64,000 bases of DNA, from contig JAJIRX010000708.1 of assembly GCA_023853785.1 (NCBI GenBank), positions 310,001-374,000 on the forward strand. Reading direction: 5' to 3'. The first letter of the stretch is position 1, and each line of letters begins with the position of its first letter. Positions 55,371 to 64,000 of this stretch are shown here, piece by piece. A program made the translations under genes and the position numbers. The notes under the pieces are model-generated. The model was not told where the DNA came from. It was given only the letters and a program-made list of their open reading frames with translations, and did no database searches. The DNA is from Psilocybe azurescens (Eukaryota > Basidiomycota > Agaricomycetes > Agaricales > Agrocybaceae).

Positions 55371-56681
55371 ATGCGTTTCCTCACCCATGCTCTCCTTTTC
55401 TTAACGACCAGCTCCCTCCTCACCAGCACCCTCGCAGAGCGGTACGTCCCCCATCTTCATGTTCATGCGGTGTACTTAAGAACAAACACAGGGCTGAATG
55501 TGGCTCATACGCATCCTCTGATAAGATCGAAGCAGCAGAAAAAGCCATCAAAGAACACGCTCCCCCTCGACAAGGCCGCGCAGAGCTGAAGAACTACGTC
55601 TTCGATGTTTACTTCAATGTTATTGCGTCAAATATGACTCTACTTGGTGGATGGGTTCCGTGAGTTATCGGCATTGAATGGCTCTCTGTACTGCTGTTGT
55701 TACTGACTATGCGATGTGATGCGATGTTGTGTAGGCAGAAACAAATTGACGACCAAATGGACCTGCTCAACAAAGCATACGTCGGGACAGGCATCTCCTG
55801 GAACCTCGTCAACGTCACCCGCGTTATCAGCCGATACTGGCACGAGACGGTGACTCTCGGAGAGTGCGTTCTATCCTCGTCGCCTCCGTTGGCATATGAT
55901 GTCTTACTTCTAATTTGCAGACCCCAAGCCATCCAAATGGCACGAGCGTTCAGAAAGGGCAAATCCACCGCCTTCAACGTCTACACCGTTGGGTAAGCTT
56001 TTCCTCATTGTCCCTCATCATCGGCTAATATTTTCATGACATTAATCCATTCATCACCAAACCCCATACCACTCACTCACTCACAACACCAGATTCTACA
56101 CAGAAGCTTTGAACGGGTACTCTGCATTCCCCGTCGACTATCGCAGCGACCCATACGAAGACGGCTGCGTGCTCCTCTTCGAGACGTTGCCTGGGGGTGT
56201 GAGCAAAGCGAGGCAGGGCGGCACGCTTATCCATGAAGCTGGCCATTGGTTGGGGCTCTATCATACGTTCCAGGTGCGCTACGATTTACCTCACTTTCGA
56301 CTCTTGAGTCTCTTCTCTGCTGCAAATACGCTCGATGTTTGTGTGTTTTGTGAGTTCTGACTTAATTTCTTATCTTTGAAAGGGCGGCTGCCTCGGGCTT
56401 GGTGATCGAGTCGACGACACTCCACCCAGCGCCGAGGCCACATACGACTGTCCCACGTTCGTCGATTCGTGCCCCGGCGGAGGACCTGATCCTATCAGTA
56501 AGTCGTCGCTTTATCATCACATGGACGATTGCATGCAGACGAGAACGAACACTAAGCTCAATTCTCTTTAGACAACTACATGGACTACACGAACGACACT
56601 TGCCGAACGGAGTTCACGCCTGGTCAGATCGAGCGCATCCAGAGCTCGATGGCTACCTGGCGGAGCGATCCTACTATTTGA
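55371..56681 (+). CDS. Secreted M43 metalloprotease (pappalysin/MEP1-like)
   Basis: The signal peptide MRFLTHALLFLTTSSLLTST-LAE lies in exon 1 (55371-55441). Then come AECGSYASSDKIEAAEKAIK, NYVFDVYFNVIASNMTLLGG, QIDDQMDLLNKAYVGTGISW with NLVNVTRVISRYWHE, GYSAFPVDYRSDPYEDGCVL, the zinc-binding signature GGTLIHEAGHWLGLYHTFQ (HExxHxxGxxH), a Cys-rich loop (DDTPPSAEATYDCPTFVDSC), and the Met-turn DNYMDYTNDTC. The end EFTPGQIERIQSSMATWRSD reaches TGA at 56681. Six to seven exons. All metal ligands and the catalytic Glu are present, so an active extracellular protease is likely. MEP1-type enzymes in fungi digest host or substrate proteins; that role here is inference. Confidence 0.94.
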
Positions 56682-56989
56682 GGAATCGCGATCTGACTCA
56701 TAGATTATAATCTTACTATGCACATTCATTCCTGTACATGATACATCCCATAATCGCTCGGAATTGTTTAATACCCCCACCTTTAAATTTCAATTATCTG
56801 TGGCGTATTCATGTGCCTGTGTTTGTGTTTGTACGTGCATATTATTATGAAGATTTGATCTGACACCGAACATCAGAAGCCTTTCACGCATGCATCAACA
56901 AAGTCCTCCTTATTCAGGGCTTAGCGTAGAGGAGGCTCTTTGCTACTTTGTCGCACTACTTCTTCACTGGAAATAGCTGGTAACTACTA
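56682..56989. other. Short intergenic between convergent genes
   Basis: No feature beyond the 3' ends of the two neighbours. Confidence 0.5.
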
Positions 56990-57856
56990 TGACTATTACA
57001 GCGCTCTCTCCAACCCTTAATCGCCCTGTAAACTCTTCTGAACGCATAAAAAGCATGAACCCAACAACGACGAGTCCGAAGCAAAACACCACAGTGAAGC
57101 GTAGAAACTGCGACAGAGCCTCCCTCCTCGAATCAATAACAGGGGGTCGAGAGTGGTATAGCCGTTGGATTTACAATTGTCGACGACATCTGGTGGGATA
57201 AATTAATTTTTTGACATCAGATTCAGTAACAATATGTATGTCACAATTAGTAGTGGTTAGCGCAAGTTAAAGGGGTCTGTATATCAAGAAAATGGATAGG
57301 TATGAAAGAAGAAAGGCATGCTTACTATCGATGTACACCTGCGCCTCGCTTGCAGGCAGCGGATACGTGAAGCTCCCAACCGCACAGCTCAAGCAAAGCC
57401 CGTAGTGGCGGAACACGCTCTCTGTGCACATGCAGTTTGAAGTCCAGAGTAATGCCGGCGCACATGTCTAAGTAAGAATAGGTCAAATCATTCAGATGAT
57501 CATTGCAAGGGAATAAGATATATTTAATTGCGCTTACGTCGGTCATGCTGTTTATACGTTGGCAATTCGCACTGGAACTGCAGTGTCGGGCCATGGTTAC
57601 GGATACCACTTCTGTTTCATTGGCATTTGCGGTTGTTGGATGATTATATGGCTGCGACGTGCCAGTGGCAAGGGAATATACTCCGAGTCGTGCTGCCAAT
57701 GCAATGCCATTGTTTTAGTACTAATATGGTCCAACAAAGCAGTACTTCGGCAGGAAGCATTAAAATATGTAGCGGGGAAGGTGGCTTACATATCTCGGAT
57801 AATGTTGAAAAGAACAAAACAAAGAGAGATGTAGGGTGATATAGGTTTCGGAACAT
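56990..57856 (-). CDS. Small Cys-rich secreted or membrane-anchored protein, paralog 2
   Basis: The start MFRNLYHPTSLFVLFFSTLS is a clear signal peptide. An intron ending GGCAG leads to LGVYSLATGTSQPYNHPTTA, EVVSVTMARHCSSSANCQRI and NSMTD. After an intron (GTAAGC...CTTAG) come TCAPALLWTSNCMCTESVFR and HYGLCLSCAVGSFTYPLPAS. A third intron (GTAAGC...CACCAG) leads to NVVDNCKSNGY. A hydrophobic segment, FTVVFCFGLVVVGFMLF, lies further on in a shifted frame and would form a C-terminal anchor. Cys spacing, the CAVGS motif and two intron positions match 20512-21320. The 3' end (56990-57190) is uncertain. Function unknown; a surface or effector-like role is a guess. Confidence 0.62.
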
Positions 57857-58669
57857 CCTTGACCTTCGATCGTGCTTAGATGGACAGAGAAAGATTGAGA
57901 GATGGGCGTCTTATTCAATTCGCAATCTCACATCCCTCCTTTTATGAGTGGTTAAAGATATCTAAGGTATCAGATTTGTCACTGTAGGGTCTGGACACTG
58001 TAGTGGCACGGCGTAATATGTGGCTGTGATTCTTTCCTTAACAACGAGCGTTCAAAACGAGACGGAATTAGATGAGGCTCCTATGGCCTTCGTATACTTA
58101 GTTGTCGCCTGATCCCTTGAATTCTGTCAGAAACCACAGATTAATATTTTTTCTTTTACAAACTTGGAGTCTCGGACTACTCTAATCTCTCAGTGCAACC
58201 CAGTACGAGTAGAGAAGCCGCCAGAAAAATGCTAGTAGGGAGTTACACACATGATCTAAAAATAGGTTCGATGAGCCTCACATAGTGACTTTCTTGTATC
58301 TTGCGCGCACTTTCTCTTCACCTCTAAGCTCTACGCCCACTGATGGTCTGACTATGATGAAGGTACGCGAACTCCGCATAATTACTGGTTCCATGAAAAT
58401 ACTGTAAAACCGTATTGGGAATAGTCAAGAGGACTTTTCATCGTCGTTTCACTCGCCGAATTTCTTTGCTGAAGGCCCTCAGCTAGTACCTGAATGTTGA
58501 GTTTTTATGATGCATATTATGAGCAGGACTGTAATATATACGATACGTATTTGTGATAGATTATGCAAAGAAAATACAGAGACTTCTTCGAAGAGTTCCT
58601 CTATGGCTGGAGTAGTGACGGTCAGTCAGCTACGGTTTCGCGACAACGTCTAGCCTTCGGCTTGATTCA
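57857..58669. other. Intergenic, no gene recognised
   Basis: About 800 bp, CpG normal. No conserved frame, RNA gene or repeat seen. Confidence 0.5.
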
Positions 58670-61617
58670 TCAAATGATGTCTTGAATGTGGCCGGTTACT
58701 ACAGCTATTGCGTCCTTTTTAGTGTACACACGCAGTCCCAAAAACAAAGGGATTTCGTCCTCATCCTCGTAGGTCACAGAGGCGATTGGAGGAGTATTTG
58801 GTTTGGCAGGCGCGGCCGGCACATCTGATCCATCATAGGCCTTACTTTCCATCAACTCGCTTTGAGAATCTTCCTCCGCGGATTTTGAAAAATTCGTCGT
58901 AGACTCTATAGGAGGCTTCATGATCACTGGTAAGTTTGTGGTTTTGCCCTTGCCATGTCTAGTCACGACTGTCTTTTGCTCGGTGACGACAGTAGTCGTC
59001 GTCGTCGTCGTGACATTCTCGGCTTCTGACGTCTCTACGGCCTGACCGTCCTTACTTTTGGATTTCACAGACACAGGGCCTTGCTCGATTATGGTGCTAA
59101 GTGGCGTGGGCAAGAACTTCTTCTCCTCTCTGGTGGTAGTGTGAGCAATTACATGGATATCCTTGGGAAGTTACGCTCATACCCAATATTATAGTCTAGA
59201 CGCGGCAGTTGAAACAGCATCGGCATGAGATGTACATCAATGTACCAGACGTGAACTCAGACTCACTAGACGCTATTGATCTTGCCTCGACTCGTTGGGT
59301 CAAGACACGAGATAGCTTTCGATAATCCCAATCCGTCAATGCTTCCTGAAAGTATCCCTAGAGACCAATGCAGACATTGTCAGCAATACAACGCAGTTCA
59401 GCCTTGATATACTCCTTAATACACACCTTCCCGCAGAAGTACCATCGATCAATCCGTGGCTTCAATATACATGTAATCAGAATTTGAACTGTGAGACTGG
59501 ATATACTTACATATACCGCATATTGCCCTGCTTCCAGCTCTAGCTCGCAGCTAACACCTCGCTGGAAATTTACCCCACCGTATGAATAACTTTGAGTCTC
59601 TTTCGTATCAAGTTTGTAGAGCACAAACTCCAGATTGTGGAACATGTACATGGTCATATGTTTGAAATAACGTTCGTCAAGGCAGGTTAGAGCGATGATA
59701 GCGCTGGAAGGTTTGGGGATATTGAAGTGATCTGTGTGAAGCAGGGCTTAGAAATTATAGCATATTTTTCTTTGGAGGGAAAGACTACACACACACAACC
59801 TCCCCGTAACTCCAAGCGCACAAGGGAGACCTCGGAGGAAGGCGCAGCCAATATGTGGACATTATCCAGCTGGAGTCAAATATGACTGTCCGCTGGACCG
59901 AGGACCAGGTGTCCAAAAAGTCTGAGTCTACGATAGACGAGGGTTCATCAGTACGACAAGGAAAATATGTTTAATTATGTGGGAGGTTATCGCCTACATT
60001 CCATAACAAATTCTCCATCATCTCCGAGAGCGTGGTCTAGCTCCTTGAGAATCTCACGCCCTTCAATACCCATCCACTCCTTGGATCCATCGGACCATGC
60101 CCCCGTCCATTCTGAGCGCCCCCATGGGTTTCGAAGAACGACAAAACGCTTTCCTCGACATTCTTTCACTTTGAGGATGGAGTAGGCATGACTTCCGTAA
60201 AGGCCACCTACAGTCACCTCAGGATTCCCATTCCGGGAATCGTTCAAGCCCGGAAAAGAGACACCATATAGACGGGTTCTCAAATCGTTCGAATATAGCA
60301 GTTCTTCATTCCAAAATTTATCTGGGTCAAGAATATCCTTTAAATTGAATCACATTTGGTTAGCAACAAGTTCCGGACTTCGAAATTTGAGGTGTTAGCA
60401 TGCATCGCTGCCACTTACAGAAATTTTGAATGTAATTGAAATCCCCCTGGTTATGTATGTGAGCGCACGAAAGAGCAAATAATGAAGAGTGTTACTTGCC
60501 CCGTAAGATCCTCGATGCCATCAGACATCCTTCCTCCAGTGAGAGAGTCGTAGTCCCCATGTAGCTTGGCGTACGCCTTTTCAATTAAGGGTACCCATGT
60601 TTCTCCCAGTGTTCCAGATCGCGCAAATTTTAGACCCTTGCCACCTTTTCTCGCCATACTGTTGTATAGATCCTTATCATCGTGATAAAGTTCCTGCTCC
60701 TCTTTACGGAGGCCTTCAAACTTTGGAAGAGACCAGAATAATTGGCTGATAAAGTTGATGTTAGGGAAGGCATAACTTTAGATCTGCACAGGCAATAAAT
60801 TGCAACAGCAGAACTTACTCGTCAACAACAATGCTCACCCACTGACTATTTTTAAAGAATATGAAGCCATATACGCCAATCTTCTCATCTCGCTGGGTGA
60901 TTCCGACAACGGGTTGCATAAATCAGTTACCGATGTAACAATGACAAGGTGCAACGTACGGCTATACATAGTTTCTCTACCAAACCCGGGAACGCAGCCA
61001 TGGTTGCAAGAGCAGATAAGAACCAACAGTCTCCCAAAGCGCCTTGAATAATGTCACTAGAGTGTGGGCTACCGACAAAGAACTTAGGATTCTCGAAGAT
61101 TTCAGAAACCCTTCTAACATCGGGAGGAGTGGCGAGAGTCGCGCTCGGATTCAATCCATGTAAACATCTCTTTCCATCGTTCTCTAAATCGAACTCTATA
61201 TCACTGGTTTTATAAAGGTACTTAAATGAACTTTTGAAGGGTGACTGACGGCGAAACGCACCGAAACTTCCTATTTCCTTCCCTGCACTCTTTTGCGATG
61301 CGCTCTACTTTCTCTTTACATTCTTTGAGTGCCTGTTCGAGCTCGTCCGTTACAAGCAATCCGATCTGTACTGGTGGTGGGTTTGAAGGAAAGGATGTAT
61401 CTGCGCCCGTACTACTTCGGCTTGGTTGCTTGGCCTCTGCAAACTCCATCGCAGCATGGCCTTCCGCATGAATCTGAATCTCTTCGGCACTTTGAGTTAT
61501 AGCCACGCAACCAGGCAGTGGAATATCTGTGTCGGCTTCTGCAGTCAAAGGAATAGGGGAGAGCTGTGATGAAGTGGTGGACTGATCGTTAACCATTGTC
61601 GGGTCGATTGATAGCAT
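58670..61617 (-). CDS. Calpain-like cysteine protease 1
   Basis: Start at ATG 61617 ([17 protein letters not shown]). The N-terminal region ends in a charged helix ([20 protein letters not shown]). The protease core follows over several exons: [20 protein letters not shown] and [19 protein letters not shown] with the catalytic Cys; [54 protein letters not shown] with His; and [20 protein letters not shown] with Asn. The calpain beta-sandwich domain III ([32 protein letters not shown]) and a C-terminal tail rich in Thr ([18 protein letters not shown]) end in [20 protein letters not shown]. The triad is intact. Penta-EF hands are absent, so it is an atypical calpain. Next to a paralog. Confidence 0.9.
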
Positions 61618-62757
61618 GGCTTCGGTTGCACAACCTGCCACTGACTGCTACCAGTAGCAGTATTTGCCGTGAGGAGAAGAGGAGAAGAGAAGAGACAAAG
61701 AAACGCCCAAGGCAACGCACCCAAGTCCGAGAGTCATCATCTGACAACGACATATATACATGATAGGAATGATGCATGTGCAAAATCCGTGCGAAACGTA
61801 CTTCCAAGCTTTTTCATTTTGCGCAGTGCTAAATTTAGAATTTTGGTAGGATTTTGCATCTTGGTAAAGGAATGATATTACAACTCCGTTTTGCATGCAT
61901 TTTACGGTCTGAACAATTGTCTAGTCCTAGCTGGGCCGGCTTCTCAGAGCCAGATTTAAGGACAATATAAACCCCAGTTAGGAGCTAACAATTGAGCAAG
62001 ATGTCAAATCCTTGCGAAATGGACTTGCAAAATTTATTGTTCTCTAAGATTCAAAATCCGACCCAAATTCTAAATTGGCAGAGATTTAGCATGCGAGAAA
62101 CGAAAATTTTCACAAGTATGTTTTACATCGGTTTTGCACTCTGCGCCGCTAGGAGCGATATACCCGGCTGACCCGCAGTGGTGTATTCCGGGCGTCAATT
62201 GAATGTGCGCTGCATTGGGATCTTGCCAGCGCCCCGGTCGGACTCGAGGCAGACTCGTGGGAAATAGTGGGATGCACATAGACAGACTCAGTTCAAATAG
62301 CATGCCTGGGTAACATGTTTCGATGCTTCCTGGAGCAACTGACATTTCATTTCATCCAACGCAGAGTTCTCTACCTTATTGGGCATCCGATAACCAAGGA
62401 GACAGATCGAATGGACTATTGGAGCATATTTTTCTGAAACCATCATTTGGAAGCTGCAAGATCATTGGTTATCCCACTATAATAGTTAGCGTATGTTCTA
62501 CACAGTACCTTTTTACCTGAGCGTACAAGAGATGAAATGGAAATTTTCACTGATCTTTGGTATCTGTATCCCGGTAGCTAATAATAATCGAATTCCAGAA
62601 GATGCAGATAATGAGTAGAGGATTATGTTTTACAGTGACTATGCTAGAGACTAGAGTGATGTACAATGAGGATTGGTTCTTGACTTTCAGACAGGCAACG
62701 CTATGTAAGCGTATATGCATTATGAGGAGGGGCTAGGTTGAAGTCGGAAAGTCCAGT
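61618..62757. other. Intergenic between tandem calpains
   Basis: About 1.1 kb. Contains the upstream region of calpain 1. Short frames show no domain. Two similar stretches of about 35 bp (CTTGCGAAATGGACTTGCAA... and the ...AAATTTAGAATTTTGG... surroundings) suggest minor repeats only. Confidence 0.5.
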
Positions 62758-64000
62758 CTATGAAGTGTCAGAATCGGCTTTGAGCCTTCCTACAACCACA
62801 GTAGGGGCGTCCTTATGTGTATATACGCGTAGTCCAACACACACAGTGTTAGGGCTATCATGATCAACAGCCACTTTGCCTTTAGGAACATCTGTAGAAT
62901 TGTCCGCCGGAGCATCTCCATATGTTAACGATTTAAACCTGAGACCTGAACCATGATATCGGGAGCGCGCTTTGTCGGGTACGTTCGGGAACTCTGGAGT
63001 TATGTTTGGCCCTGCAGGAGTCGCTGTACCACTTGAGCTCGAAATAACCGGATCGACGGTTTTCGGAGGAAGTTCAATGGACGTTGGTTTTTCAGGAGTG
63101 GGTTCGGCCTTCGCTGTCACCTTCTTCCCAACGACGACAGTCTCAACTTTGGTTGTAGTAGTTGTGGTTGTAGTTGTAACAGTGCCATCGTCAGCGACTT
63201 CCTCGACCGTCTTGGTGACAACTTCATTTTCTGCCTTTTTCTTCTTCTCGTATTCCTCCAAATCGCGTTGAATAAGGGATTCCAATGAGGTGGGAAGGTA
63301 TCTGGCTTGTTTACTGTGAAGGACAGATTAGAAACATCGTTGAAGAAGTGTATGAAAAGATACTGACTCTGCCTCAAAATCTGTAAGTAGGAATCAGCGA
63401 CATTTATTTTCAATGATCAGAAGAAAGAGACGCACTGGAAGCAATTGATTTGCTCTTCGCCCGCTGCATCATAATGCGTGACATTTTCCGTAGCAACCAT
63501 TCATCAACGAATTTTTTGTCCTGAAGACTCGATTAGTTTAGGGTTATTCATGAAGAGCGAGAATTTGCAAACATCGTCGTCGTTTTTATCTAATGACCGA
63601 TCCAAACGAACATAGACGTTATAGTCTCCCGCTTCCAGTTCGATTTCGAGATGTACATTGCGCAAATAGAAGTCTGAATGGGCTGATTCTGCAAGAGGTT
63701 CTTTGTCGCCCTGCTTAACAAGAACAAAGTCCATCGTCCAAGACGCTTTCCCAGACACATCACGATAGTACCGACTGTCCAGTTGAGAAAGCACTATGAC
63801 CGCGTTGGAAGGACTTGCAAGAGAAAATGTAACTATGTCAAAGAAGTGAAGATCAAGACGACGTTCTTCCGATATGAGATCGACGTACATGACACATCGC
63901 CGTACGACCACGCCGCTGGCAGAGGTGGTGTTGTGACTTCTAGCCATTGTGAAGTCATCCTCCAATCCGAGTCGAACAGAATCGTTCTGTCGATTTGCGC
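62758..64000 (-). CDS. Calpain-like cysteine protease 2, C-terminal part (runs off the right edge)
   Basis: Only domain III and the tail are in the window; the protease core must lie beyond 64000. It enters with AQIDRTILFDSDWRMTS, parallel to calpain 1 [14 protein letters not shown]. It continues HFFDIVTFSLASPSNAVIVL, HLEIELEAGDYNVYVRLDRS and FVDEWLLRKMSRIMMQRAKS. After an intron comes SLESLIQRDLEEYEKKKKAE, a poly-Thr stretch ([20 protein letters not shown]), a Pro/Ser linker, and the end VGLRVYTHKDAPTVVVGRLK with ADSDTS and stop at 62758. The GLRVYT.KDA end and the poly-Thr tract are shared with calpain 1, so the two arose by tandem duplication. Confidence 0.87.

Noticed and set aside
61639..61641. 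Upstream GTG start for calpain 1
   Set aside because: Eukaryotic genes rarely use GTG; an ATG lies eight codons downstream at 61617.

Overview
The window looks like a chromosome segment of a filamentous basidiomycete, most likely Agaricomycetes. The genes have many short introns (about 45-80 bp, GT...AG). Both a fungal-type protein kinase-like gene and a trypsin-like GDSG family typical of mushrooms are present. The mobile elements are fungal: a chromodomain Ty3/gypsy element, hAT, Tc1/mariner, a LINE, and small gag-bearing LTR elements. No bacterial operons, CRISPR arrays or rRNA genes were seen.

Layout. 1-2.1 kb: GC-rich low-complexity repeats, then AT-rich and TCCA/TGGA-rich repeats. 2.15-8.81 kb: a decayed chromovirus-type gypsy element (minus strand) with both LTRs. 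9.07-12.45 kb: a small LTR element and a Tc1 relic. 12.9-13.1 kb: a MITE. 13.23-18.37 kb: a hAT element with TIRs and an 8-bp target duplication, itself split by a 1.9-kb GCGATCGC-rich element. 18.4-31.3 kb: a gene island with a kinase-like gene, a Cys-rich secretory gene, HSE1 (ESCRT-0), an MMS2/UEV ubiquitin E2 variant and a long low-complexity protein. 31.3-49.4 kb: a second repeat block. It holds a small LTR element split by a DNA transposon that is in turn split by a two-gene Tc1-like element, then a GDSG peptidase-like relic, then a partial copy of the mitochondrial ribosomal gene DAP3/MRPS29 broken by two Tc1 elements, then a LINE. 49.4-64 kb: a second gene island with a low-complexity protein, a broken SEC11-like gene, DAP3/MRPS29, a small membrane protein, an M43 metalloprotease, a second Cys-rich secretory gene and two tandem calpains, the last running off the right edge.

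The two repeat blocks are almost free of CpG, while the gene islands are rich in it. The DAP3 pair gives an internal control. In about 280 aligned bases the gene has some 20 CpG and the copy has none, the lost sites reading TpG or CpA. This points to CpG-directed mutation of repeats, probably deamination of methylated cytosine. Several insertions can be peeled off exactly by target duplications, giving a relative order of events.

Many unique genes, including DAP3, carry single-base frame breaks, often at homopolymers. Assembly error is therefore a serious alternative to pseudogenisation in the gene islands. Exon structures were inferred by eye and are approximate unless boundaries are given. 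Functional calls rest on motifs recognised by reading, not on database searches.
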